NCBI RefSeq assembly: GCF_000143415.4
Contig: NW_003314283.1
Location: 196,752-260,751, forward strand
DNA length: 64,000 bases
Source of the DNA: Selaginella moellendorffii
Lineage: Eukaryota > Streptophyta > Lycopodiopsida > Selaginellales > Selaginellaceae
Direction of reading: 5' to 3'
Part shown: piece after piece, positions 13,676 to 24,430 of the stretch
Numbering within the stretch: the stretch's first letter is position 1
How the letters are laid out: each line of letters begins with the position of its first letter
Program-made: the position numbers and the translations under genes
The notes under the pieces: generated by a model
Told to the model about the DNA's origin: nothing
Seen by the model: the letters and a program-made list of their open reading frames with translations, nothing else
Database searches by the model: none

Positions 13676-13893
13676 TGCCCTCCAAAACCCCGGGAAATCT
13701 CACAGCATAAACCCTACATTTTGCTCAAAAGCGTGGAACAAGATATTTTAGGGCCTAGGGTTTAAGCTTCTACATTGCTCTATTGATGTTTACAAGGTTC
13801 TAGATACTCAAAAATGTGCTTCCACTGGAGCGGGAATGATCCACTCAAACAAAGTGTGAGTTACCGCCAAGAAGGAACGCTACCTTTTGTGAA
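13676..13893. promoter_or_regulatory. Promoter region of DnaJ copy 1, two teloboxes
   Basis: This 218-bp spacer between the DnaJ copy 1 start and the copy 2 stop holds AAACCCTA at 13709-13716 and its reverse complement TAGGGTTT at 13756-13763. The copy 2 3' UTR must share this space. Confidence 0.5.
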
Positions 13894-15972
13894 TTAGAAG
13901 CTCCCTTCGGCTGTAGCATTCTCGTCTTCGTTAGATTCTTCTCTCGCGAATTCCTCTAGAAGTTGCCGCTGCCTATCACTCACGGTTCTGGAGAATCAAG
14001 AGCAACAAGATCAATCGCAAAGAACACTCGCAAGAACAAGAAAGAAAATCATACGTTGGGATGTTGACGCGGAAGTGCACGTATTGATCGCCATAAGCGT
14101 GTCGTTGCGTGACTTTGATACCTGAGGAAGACGAGGGAGTTAAAAGGAAGCTAAACTCTCAAAAGTACCTTTTCCACGCATCACTTGCTTCTGACCGGGT
14201 TGAGTACCAGGCTTGACCTGTGTTCGCAAAACCAAGATCAAAATCCATTTCCTTGAAACGTATAGCCTACCTTCAACATGACTGATCCTGTCAGTGTTGG
14301 CACTTCAATGGTTCCACCCAGAACAGCCTTGAAAACATTTCAAGTTATCAGAAAAGAAAGGAAAACTAGAGAAAAACGATCTACCTGAACCAAAGTGATC
14401 GGAACATCAACGTGGACGTCAGCGCCTTCTCTCCGGAAAACTGGATCTGGCTTAACCTGCATCAAAAGAAGTCGACAAGTTAAACAATAACTCTGCGAGT
14501 GACCGAGGATTCATACCTCTACTTTGACTATGAGATCTCCGGCTCGTTGTCCCCGAGAACCACTTCCTCCCTCGCCAGATATCTTCAAGTTCATTCCACT
14601 TTCAATACCGGCGGGAATCTCCACATCAACTTCTTTGACACCCATCACTGTGCCAGACCCTTGACAGGCCTTGCAATGCTCCTGCGATTTACCAAAAGCT
14701 TTAGATCGTTCTTCATGCTAATATCCACGTACCTTGACGAACTGGCCGCTTCCTCCGCATGCTGTGCAACTGGACTCCACGGAAAAGAATCCTTTTTGCA
14801 TGAATATCTGGACAAAGAATCGTCATATTTGACAGAACACGAAGAGGAAAAAATCCTACCCTCCCAGCTCCCCTGCACGACTTACAAGTCTGCGGCTTTA
14901 CTCCGCTTGGAACGCCAGCACCCTCTGCCAACACAAGTGATATCAAACTAACATCTACAGGGACGAAAACTGGAAAAGACTTACTGCACTTTTCGCATCG
15001 TACTTGAGTTCGATATGTGACTTTGGTTGTGCAGCCATTTACCGCTTCCATGAAAGAAATTTGTACATTCACCTGTACAGTAGTTAAGGTCAGATTTGAA
15101 CCTTGAGAACGAGGAATCACACTTACGTTTGTGTTCTTCGGTCCTTTTCCACCGAACATCGAATTTAAAATCTGCGAAGGAAAAACTCACATCTTAAGTT
15201 CATTCATTAGAAATTCTGCGCTTACATCCTCCATGTTTGGACCACCACCGGGGCCATTAAAGATGTCCTCAAATATCGAGCTGAAACCCGGACCGGGCCC
15301 AGGCGGTACTCCATCTGCTCGCTCGACATAAGCGTGATGTCCCACCTGATAAAAACACAGTCTAAAACTCCTTTCAATCCAATTAATTCTTACTTGATCA
15401 TAAATACTCCGCTTTTGATCGTCTTTCAAAACTTCATATGCCTGCTGGATTTCCTGGAACTTCTTATCAGCCTCAGGATCGTCCTTGTTCATATCAGGAT
15501 GGTGTTTCTTGGCAAGCTGCGAAGAAAGAAGATCAAAACTATACAAAAAATCACCCTTTGCATACCGCATAATAGGCTTTCTTGATGTCTGACGCACTAG
15601 CTGTCTTTGACACCCCGAGTGTATCGTAAAAATCGTTCCTTGGAGCTGTCAGCAGCAGCAGTACACTGAGAAAACATCCATGAAAGAGCCAAATACCTGT
15701 GGAATGGAAGCCTCTAGCACTCGACGTGTAAAAAGCCCCTCTTCCAACATTGCTACGCGCAAAACTACTATAACAATGTCTCGGACCATGCGAGTATATA
15801 TTCTGCTGTGAAACCTCTCCAGATGAGATCGCTGAGAACTAAAATTTTCGCAAATTCTGACCTGAGTCGCCGAGCTCCGGATGTTCCCGCCCTCCCACAG
15901 GCCACAGCGGCTCAATACAGCCCTCACAGCGCGTCGCCCCGCTGCTCCAGAGATGATCCGATGATGCACCAT
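13894..15972 (-). CDS. Organellar DnaJ (type I Hsp40), GFA2-like, copy 2
   Basis: Tandem paralogue of the preceding DnaJ gene, same strand and same exon layout. The leader begins [14 protein letters not shown] and is arginine-rich, consistent with an organellar presequence. The J domain carries FYDTLGVSK-like sequence and HPD in [17 protein letters not shown] glycine/proline-rich linker follows ([16 protein letters not shown]). Zinc-finger modules CEKC (split by an intron), [16 protein letters not shown] and CKACQGSG are intact. The beta domain includes [16 protein letters not shown] and [13 protein letters not shown], and the tail ends ENATAEGSF. The stop is TAA at 13894. The leader and linker differ most from copy 1, while the J and zinc domains are conserved. 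That suggests both copies are under selection, possibly with different targeting or clients. Confidence 0.93.
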
Positions 15973-16136
15973 AGCGCATTCGCGAATGCCGGAAGAAATC
16001 CCAGCCCGGCCAGCTGCTGCGAAGCGTGCCCGCGCCGCGGAGCGCTCTCGTCACGAAGCGCCCTAACCCTAATCCTATGGAGTATATTCGTTCGCATCAA
16101 AGGGTTTAACGCCCAAGATTTAGGAGACACATGGCG
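15973..16136. promoter_or_regulatory. Promoter region of DnaJ copy 2 with telomere-like CCCTAACCCTAA
   Basis: The 164-bp spacer contains CCCTAACCCTAA at 16061-16072, close to two telomere units, and GGGTTTAAC near 16102. It also has to hold the 3' end of the methyltransferase mRNA. Confidence 0.5.
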
Positions 16137-17876
16137 TTATATTACTCGGAGAAGGCAATTTGTTAAATATGAGCCCTCTGGATATGCCAGATCAATCGGG
16201 TGGTCTGGTCCAGCTCCAGAAACACGAAGCAATGCGGCTTTTCTTCCAGCGGCTCTCGCAGCCTCCTGGAAACCAAAGAAGATTTTTCAAACTCTCTAGG
16301 CCTAGAACAAAATGAAGAGGAATGGATCACCTGGATGATCGATAAGAAGTTCTGGCTTTGTGCCACAGCGCCAGAGCACGAGCAAGTCATTAGCAATCCA
16401 CCAGGTTTGGTTAATTGCATCGCCATTGCGTTTAGGTTGCGGTATTTGATCGCAGCTTTCTCGAGAAACTGGAAAGAGAAGTAGTGAGCCTTCTGTCAGT
16501 GGCCAGAAAAGAAAATTTAAGAGAAACCTTGCGGCTCGGTGCCAGCTTTGGAGGATCAAGCACAACCACGTCCCAGGTTTCTCCTTTTGACAGCGCGGCT
16601 TTCATGTACTGAACAATGTCCGCCTTCTCAAACGTAATCACTTGTGGATCTATGTTGTTGAGAGAGATGTTTGCGTCCGCAAGGTCTATAGCAGACTTCG
16701 AGGAGTCAACGCCTGCACGGATGAAGATTATGAATCACGAAGGCAGACTACAAGACTATAAAGTTACCAATGACTCGAGAAGCTCCTGTGATGGCTGCGT
16801 TGAGCGCAAAGGCACCAGTGTAGCAGCAAAGATCCAAAATGGTTTTATCTTTGCAAAAGGACCTGAGTGCCAGCCGATTATCTCGCTGATCGACGTAAAA
16901 TCCAGTCTTTTGTCCCCCCAAAGAGACTTGATAAGCAATACCGTTTTCAAGCACCTGGCAGCACAAGCTCGTATCACTGAAAAATCCGTCACTAAATCCC
17001 TCAATAAACAAATGAATAAGAGAACTTACGTGAACTTCTTCGGGCCTTTCTTCTGATTCAATCACGCATTCGAAGCCTTCTTCCTTCAGCAGCTCCACAG
17101 ATGGCCTCCAAGTCAGAAGTTTCGTCCCGACTAATCTCTTGAGAGTTTCCTCTATGTTCGTCTTGTATTTTTCGACCCACGCAGCAGACGATGCCACAAC
17201 TATATGCTTGTCAAAGACATCCACCACAAGTCCCGAAAGCCTGGAATAAAAGAGCAGCTCAATACAAATGTAACAAAGAAACAAAGCTCGACACATACTT
17301 GCCTATCACCTTCACTGTTGACAAGCCGATAAACATTTGTTTCACTGGAAGGAAGGCCCAAAGCTTTTCGAAGCGCAAGAGCTCCAGACAATCTAGTCTC
17401 GATAAGCTTCTCAATATCAAAGTTGGAGTGTGGATCTCTGGAGAAAAGAAAGTAGCATACCATGAGAACAAATTCTTTCCTTCATAATTCTTTACCTTGC
17501 AGCTTCGTCTTGGGTTTGTAACACACGAACCCGAAACATAGAGACCGCATTGTAGACTCCCCAAGCGATAGGCTCTTCGGCGCCATTCGTGACAAGCACG
17601 AGATCCCCCGTCTTGGGAGGAGGCCGGCCGATAATCCGATCGATGGCGCCGCTAAACACCATGGGATTGCCAGTGACGAAGATCTGCGCCTTGCCCTTCT
17701 TCAAGACGACCCTAGAAACACCTGGCATTGCATCCATTGCGATCAAAATGCCGCGAAATATCACAATCCCGGGAGAAATCCTTACCGGGATTCAAAGACG
17801 CTACTTCCGCCAGGCGCTTGCTTCCAGCGGCGGAGCTTGCGGCCCATCGCGCCACCAGAGGCGCCAAACACGACAT
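16137..17876 (-). CDS. RlmI-like class I SAM methyltransferase (rRNA m5C type) with PUA domain
   Basis: Resembles bacterial RlmI/YccW, which methylates a cytosine in 23S rRNA. ATG 17876 opens a short basic leader ([20 protein letters not shown]), plausible for plastid or mitochondrial import. After an intron comes a PUA-type domain ([24 protein letters not shown]). Then follows the family's EEHUD-like middle domain, with [14 protein letters not shown] and [15 protein letters not shown]. The catalytic part has [14 protein letters not shown], the SAM motif [15 protein letters not shown], the motif IV block [14 protein letters not shown], and the motif VI block [15 protein letters not shown]. 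The TCSCS cysteine is the expected catalytic nucleophile. The protein ends [21 protein letters not shown], stop 16137. All key motifs are intact. Head-to-head with the WD40 gene, 193 bp apart, with a telobox at 17887-17894. Confidence 0.92.
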
Positions 17877-18069
17877 GAAAAACGAAAAACCCTAATCCTC
17901 CGTACAACGGCTTTAGATATTTGAAAATAGGGCTTATTTACCACAAAAGTTTTAGGTCGAACTACCAGAGCGATGGGGATGGAGGGGCGCCTAGACCTTC
18001 TTCCAATGTAAGTTCTTGTGAGATATTTGGGAAAATCTGTGCATCGCTCGCTTTTCCAGGTATGCGGCA
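17877..18069. promoter_or_regulatory. Bidirectional promoter region between methyltransferase and WD40 genes
   Basis: 193 bp separate the divergent ATGs. A telobox AAACCCTA at 17887-17894 lies just upstream of the methyltransferase start. No TATA box is evident. Confidence 0.55.
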
Positions 18070-20725
18070 ATGTGCAAGCGCCACAAAATCGATCAAAACC
18101 CGGCGATCGTCAGATCTCTCCAGAAGGTACTCCTAGGTTCTTATCTCCTAGCCGGGCAATCTCACTCGATCGGGATTCCAGCAATTCGCCACGGGAGGCG
18201 ACGAGCTGGAGCTCGAGGTAGGCGACGATGTGGGAGAGATCGAGGTTTGCTGCGTCAGGGATTTTCTCAAGCTAGATTTATGGTCGGCGGTGGATTTAAA
18301 GATCACAGGCGACTGCTGGAAGAGCTGGAAGAATAACACGCTTGTAAGTCTCTTGACGGCGTCCAAGGACAGGCTTCGTCATGTAGATCTCAGCGCATGT
18401 ACTTATCGAAGAGAATTCGTAAGGTCAGTACTTTTGTTCTTCTTTCCTTGCATTTGTTTCACACTTTCCTTTCAGGTTTCTCTATAGAGTTGGTTTATCC
18501 TGCGAGACTCTAAAGCTTGGCCAATGTAGCGCGCCTACACGGAAGTTTAGCCTCGCCGGTGAGTTTCATCGCTTGGAAGTTCTCATAGTGGATCACAGCC
18601 GAAGTATCACCCTCTTGTCAAGCACTTGCTTCGAGGGCATGCCAAAGCTAGCGAAGCTTTCAATGTGTGGCACGGGCATCGTCAACCTTTGGACAACATG
18701 TCGTGCTCTTTCCAAGCTGCCGAGCCTCCGAGAGCTTCGCTTCCAGCGCTGCGTGTGTTGCGAAGGGACTGGCCACTGTATTGCTCCACCGCCCGACGAT
18801 TGTGATGGGCAAAACATTTCAGCCGGGAGTTCTGGTGATGACCAAGAAGTTGAGAAAATGGAAATTTTTCAGAAGGGGACGGATGAGAGTGACTACTGGG
18901 ATAGTAGCGGCGATGAAGAAGAGGAAGAAGAAGAAGAAGAAGAACAGGAAGAACAGGAAGAATATGATGAACTTGGAGAAGAAGAAGTTGTAGAAAGCGA
19001 GCTGGATACTGATCTGGACGAACAGTTCGTTTGTCTCGAAGCTGTGGAACCCGAAGCTGGAAACGATGAACCACCAAAGGCCGAGGAGCGGCAACTAAGC
19101 TATCTTTTCCAGTCAACAATATGCCACGAGAAGTTCTACCAACAGTTTATGATATCGTCACTCCCGAAGCTTCAAGTACTGGACAATCTGGAGATCACAC
19201 AGGAAAGCAGGAAAAAGGCATGGATAGTCTACTGCGACAACTTTGAGCGCTCGCCAAACACTCGGCGACGGCGGGAGGGCATTGTGGAGATACTTAAGAG
19301 CAGGGAGAGAGGCGGCGACCGGGGACCTCACAAGAAGAGGAAAATAAACGAGACGAGAGCTCTGTCTACTTCCAAGCTGTGTGACTGGCCTGCTACAAGC
19401 GTCGTCTACAATCCTTGCAAGTCCAACGTGGATATTAACAGGAGACTTAAGCCGCGGCAATTTGAGTACCACCCCAAGGATCCAGCTCTTATGGTTCTCG
19501 GGACACTAAACGGAGAACTAGCTGTGGTAAATCACGAGGAGGATAGACTGGTGGCTTATATTCAAGCTTCTACAGTTCAGCACCGCGTGCTGGGATTATG
19601 CTGGTTGAACAACGAGCCTGACAAGGTACCCGTGTATTTCTCTTTTCTTCTTTCCAATTCTTTTTCTTTCGTTTGCAGTTTATAGCAGGTTCTGACAATG
19701 GTGTGTTGGAACTTTATAGCTTGTCTCGGATGCGAGCTGCGACTATGGCGTGCACATATATGTGCGGTTCAGTGCACAGATTTAACGACTTCGAGCAGCT
19801 CACCTCCGTTCATATCAATTCGCAAGACGAGCTCTTTCTCGCAAGTGGCTACAACAAGAATATTGGCCTCTACGATCTTCAAACCGCCAGGCTAGTCAAG
19901 GTATTTCCTCATCTTCATGAGGACCACATAAACGTCGTCAAGTTTGCGCATCACTCGCCCAAGACGTTCGCTACTTCCTCGTTTGACAAAACTGTGAAGA
20001 TGTGGGACCTTAGAACGACGATGACTTCGCCAGTTTACTGTACTACCAGTCGATCCGGGAACGTCATGCTGTGTTTCTCTCACGACGACCATTTCGTTTT
20101 GGTTTCCGCGGTGGACAATGAGGTAACTTCCATCTCTTTTGAAGATCTTTACTATCCTGCATTACAGGTAAGGCAGTACCTTGCTGCCGATGGAAGACTT
20201 CACACGAAGTTCGACATCACACCAGCAAATAGCAGGCGAAACTACACAAGATCATACTATATGAACGGCAGGGACTACATTATCACTGGCAGCTGCGAAG
20301 AAAACCGGATCGGAGTTTACAGTGCTCAAACTGGAAGGCGACTGAGAGATGTAACGCTGGAGGTAACTTCCACGTTTATAGTTTCAAGGCTATAGCTAAC
20401 TGTTCGTGCAGGGACGAGGTGTAAATAATTCCTTGTACGTGCAGTCACTGAGGGGTGATCCTTTTAGAGTAAGTCAAGTTCTTACGTCTACTCTTTAGAT
20501 TCAAGTAGCTAAGATTGCCTCAAACAGGATTTTCACATGTGTGTCCTTGCGGCTTACAATCACCCTCACCAGCGATCAGAGATTGTCAAGGTGAAGATAC
20601 CTTCTTTCTTTCTCTACTCCTGACCCGGGTATCTTCACCAGATCAACATGGTCGCGTCAAGCAACTACGTCGGGCCTACAGATTCTCAGTCCTCGTTCAC
20701 TGGCGGAAGCGTCAGCGGAGCATAA
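18070..20725 (+). CDS. LRR plus WD40 repeat protein, possible CUL4-DDB1 substrate receptor
   Basis: Eight exons (18070-18126, 18182-18423, 18476-19625, 19679-20122, 20168-20362, 20412-20468, 20528-20590, 20642-20725) join in frame to 763 residues. The N-terminal third is leucine-rich with LRR-like spacing (LRHVDLSACTY, CETLKLGQCSAP, LEVLIVDHSRSI, LAKLSMCGTGI). A very acidic tract of mostly glutamate follows at 18900-19000, then a basic patch with an NLS-like GPHKKRKINE. The C-terminal half is a WD40 propeller, including FEYHPKDPALMVLGTLNGEL, HINVVKFAHHSPKTFATSSF and DKTVKMWDLR. The last contains the W-D-x-R 'DWD box' of DDB1-binding receptors. The protein is probably nuclear; I cannot name an Arabidopsis orthologue with certainty. 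Its stop lies 36 bp from the stop of the convergent F-box gene. Confidence 0.88.
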
Positions 20726-20761
20726 ATTCTTTCAAAAACAAGCCAGTCCTGGTTCCACTCT

Positions 20762-22046
20762 CTACTGCAAAGTGATTACTAGACGAGAGGAACTCGCTTG
20801 CAGCCGCTTCAAGTCATTGTACATCTGGGGATGCCGGGCCTCGAACAGCTCCATCAGATTCCACTCCTCACTGTCCTGGAGGAGACGTGAGCAATTCACA
20901 GTCAGGACCTTGAGCCCGGGGCAATGGACGAGCAGAGCTTCCAGCAGCTCAAAGCATCCGTTCTCTTCGAGAAAAACCGTGGCCTTGACAAGCTTAAGTT
21001 TGGCCAAGACATCGCCATCAATCTCCTTACAGAAACACTGCACAAGGAAAGACAGTTTTACACTCAGAAGAAACCGAGCTTTTACGTACCTCGAGCATGT
21101 TGCCGCCGAAAGTGATGGTGTCCAGCCGCGAGAGGCCGTGAAAGAACGTTTTCCAAGCAACAGGCTCCGGGTCCGACACCGAGACATCGATCTTCACCTC
21201 GGAGATGTTGGGTACGAGCTCCACAATGCTGTGAATCTCCTTAAACTCCCACTCACTTCCTCCCATTGTCAGGATCTCAACGTTGTCGAGCGAAACCACG
21301 ATCAAGTCCTTGCAGCGCGACGGCAAGTGTAACTCCCGGAGCTCTGGAGCGACAAGAACACAGCTGATCCCGTCCAGCGTGAGGCACTTGAGGTTCATGG
21401 TTTCCAGCATGATGAACGGCGGCCCAGTCTCGGGACCCTCACGACGATCCACTGCCAAATGGACGCTGTTAACGTTGCTGTTCGTGAGCCTCACTTTAGC
21501 GGTCTGGAAGTTCTTGACGACCAGCTTGTCGAGAGCCGGGCAGTGATTTAGAACCGAGACCACGGCCGGGTGCTTGAAGCTGGAATCGTCGAGAACGCAT
21601 TCACGGAGGGTGGTGAGATCGAAGTTTAGCATCGGAAGGAGGAACGCTATCGATCCATGGACTCGCAGGGCCGAGAGTTTTGAGCAGTTCTTCACCAGGT
21701 TCCAGAGATTAAGCTCCTTTGTGCTCACATACCAGAGCTCCAAGTCCTGTATGGAGTCTTTAACGATTTCTATCCAGCTTGAGAGGAGTTCTTCCGGAAT
21801 GTCGCAGCCCTGGTGGATTTCTATGGCGAGATTCTTGATGGAGTGGGCGCGGCGGAGCATGGGAGCCACGGCATTGGCGTCGGATTGCTGGGCGAGCGTG
21901 AAGTGGAGGGAATCGACATACCTGGAGAGGGATTGCCAGCGGCGGCACACGGGCGCTAGGGTTGCGATGCTGCGCGCGTCCTTGAGATCGGCGAAGATGG
22001 AGAGGACGGCCTCTGCGGGGAGGGATTCGAAGCTCGCCTCCTCCAT
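20762..22046 (-). CDS. F-box/LRR protein (SCF ubiquitin ligase adaptor type)
   Basis: Two exons (22046-21090 and 21037-20762) joined in phase give 410 residues. The F-box is at residues about 4-42: FESLPAEAVLSIFADLKD, then a conserved APVCRRWQSLSRYVDS segment. Leucine-rich repeats of irregular plant type follow, for example LKCLTLDGISCVLVAPELRELHLPS (split in this note as LKCLTLDGISC and LRELHLPSRCKDL) and VEILTMGGSEW. The last exon has a terminal segment with LLEALLVHCPGLKVLTVNC, similar to the FBD/LRR ends of plant F-box proteins. F-box proteins bind SKP1 and present targets to a cullin-1 ligase; the target here is unknown. ATG 22046 starts immediately before the F-box. The intron is 52 bp. 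Convergent with the WD40 gene. Confidence 0.93.
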
Positions 22047-22079
22047 TGCATTAGAGGCAGAGGAAACCTAAAACCTGGA

Positions 22080-23225
22080 AGAAATATCTCCACGTCGGAG
22101 TGCCACGTGTAAATTATTCTTCCACGTATGCATGCCACGTGTTAACTACCTAGTGTGTGATTTAATCAGCATTGGGAACATTTAGTTCTTCCTTTTTTTT
22201 AATTTCTGTTTCGCGTGCCAATAGTCATGTACAAAGATGGCGAGACTTTGATGAGGTCCTTGCTGGCCGTCAAAGTTGCAGATATCCAAATCAACAATGC
22301 AGGAGGAAAATAACAAAAGGTGAAATCAAATTTAAACACAAATGATAAGCAAGAATATACCTTGATTACTAGGAGAATATTTTAGATATATTCCTTACCT
22401 ATAGGTTCTCAAATCTGAAATTGTAGCTTTTCTCTACTGGCAGGCTGCTGAAACTGGAATTCTACCAATGAGCTCATGGTCTAGCTAGCACTTGAGATCA
22501 ATACAAATTTTATAATATTTCTGGTACTTAAAAGTTGAGAATCTGCTCAAATTCCACAAGAATTCCATAAATTCCATATTCTACCATTGTCAATGGGAGG
22601 TCATTAGACATTCTGTTCATTGTTCCATATCATGGATAATTCTTTGTAGATTCAATGGTTCTCTCAAAATAAAACCCTAGGGACAACAGCTGTGCTGTGG
22701 CTCCTTATATGATAAGTAATTCTGAAATTGTGGATTGGATGTAGAAAGTCACCTTCAAACTTAACAATTAGAGAAAAATAATACCATCTCTACTGGAATT
22801 GCTTGAAATTGTTTTTTGTCCATGACTACAGATGGATCCCCATGTGAACAAAGTCCATTGAACAAAGCATGTCCTAATAGTGATTAGAAATTAGACACAA
22901 TTTGTTAGTGATATATAATAATTTTATTTAATAAAATGAAAAACAAATAATATAGATTTGTGAATGCATAGAATATAAAAAAGGAATATAGAAATGTGCA
23001 TATCAATTAGAAGTGAATGGTCCAAATTGAAACCAATTTAACGGTTATCAAAATCCCACTATATTAATATTAGTATATAGCATCATACTTATACACTTGA
23101 ACTTCATATCATCCCTTTCTCTTGGAACGATAGAAAATAATTAAGATTCTCTAGTGGACGGGTCAGAATCTAGAGGAATATCAGAAAAAGGTATTGGTGG
23201 ATTTGTAGATGGTGCAAATTAATCA
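22080..23225. other. Intergenic DNA upstream of the F-box gene, grading into transposon
   Basis: The first 150 bp, with CACGTGT and CCACGT elements near 22091-22142, is the likely F-box promoter; these are G-box-like cores. The rest is AT-rich with no recognisable gene. The 3' end and LTR of the old gypsy element would be expected here, but I cannot see them. Confidence 0.45.
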
Positions 23226-23733
23226 TGATCCCTTTATACAAAGCGTTTTAACACTTAAATATGCATAATTTTTAGAGGATCAACTTATTAGACATCATTC
23301 TAAACCTCATGAACTTGTGCTCCAACTTGCCATAACACCTACCTTCTATTGAGCAACAAGCCTCTTAAATAAACTATGTACTGTAAAATTAGGAAAACTA
23401 ATTAACACCAAGTCATCCACTTTGTATTGCACAAGAGGACAATGATAAGGAGTTGTAAAGCTATTATTGTCCCAAATGTTCAATAGACTTTGTTTGAACA
23501 AGCAGAAGAATGCTCATTAAATATTGATCTCAAAACTTAATATCAGCAATTTATGGTAATCATAAAGGTAAACTCAACTCTATTAACAATATTAGATCAT
23601 GGGTATATAGGACTTTATATAGTGAAACACCAATAGAACTCTATACCCTTATGATATATGCATACCAAAAAGATGATAAGTAACCATCCCAATTCGATTG
23701 TTGAAAATTTATATACTTTATGATCATCCCTTT
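23226..23733 (-). mobile_element. Old Ty3/gypsy element, piece 6: integrase C-terminal part
   Basis: Minus-strand reading, across stops and frame changes, shows NWDGYLSS, AYIIRV, and SIGVSLYKVLY, which match the W-D-x-x-L, A-Y-N and S-P-F-x-L-x-Y-G region of gypsy integrases. Further on is YKVDDLVLISFPN, matching the y-x-v-G-D-l-V-L block. It follows piece 5 (24086-24221) once the intervening LTR is removed. Heavily decayed and non-functional. Confidence 0.75.
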
Positions 23734-24085
23734 TGTCGCGAATGTGACTTCGGGTATCGAAAGTTACCTGTCAGCCAATCCTTACAGACACTCTTACTTT
23801 ACTGCCACGATGGCAAGAGGTCGGTATTGCTGGACCTATTATCAGTTTCCCACTTGAGCTAGTTGAGAAACTAGTCAATGACCGTGTACTTAGATCGGAT
23901 AAACATAAGGTAGGAACCCTATGTGTTTTTTGCTGAGCATACTCGGCCTGGTTTGAGAAACTCTTATCATTGGCTTGCATTTGTTAGTATCAAAAACCCC
24001 CGTGATATTGAGATTGGTTCTGCTTCGTGGTGTTATCCTATAGTAAAGCACCATATGATAAAGGGTCAAAACCACATGCGCTACA
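23734..24085 (+). mobile_element. Beta-family solo LTR with a large internal deletion
   Basis: Starts TGTCGCGAATGTGACTTC and ends CACATGCGCTACA, the two ends of the beta LTR in plus orientation. Only 352 bp remain, against about 1.1 kb in other copies, because the middle is missing. Flanks are CCTTT and CTTAG, so no clean target duplication survives. It splits gypsy pieces 5 and 6. Confidence 0.8.
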
Positions 24086-24221
24086 CTTAGATAATAGTTC
24101 TGTATTTATGGCTAAGGCATTTGATGTTTTAACATTCGAGAGGGATATGCTACACTTTCACGAGTACTTATCATGAATAAATAGATAGATTGGTGAAATG
24201 GTTTATTTGGACCTTCAAAGG
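24086..24221 (-). mobile_element. Old Ty3/gypsy element, piece 5: integrase core fragment
   Basis: Minus-strand reading includes FTNLSIYLF followed by STRESVAYPSRM, resembling the integrase core segment with S-x-A-Y-H-P before the catalytic glutamate region. It lies between two LTR insertions and fits in order between pieces 4 and 6. Confidence 0.6.
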
Positions 24222-24430
24222 TGTAGCGCACATGGTTTTGACCCTTTATCCTGTGGTGATTTACCATAGGATAACACCACGAAGCGGAACCTAAACCCTC
24301 TTTGTGCCACGTGACAGATGCCACATGTTTCATGCCACGTGTCCATAGGACAGTAGTGTGGAACCCGAGGTTTAGGGCCTTGGGCCACTGAACGAAGGAA
24401 CGGTGTCAAACTCCCAAGCATAGAGCCAAA

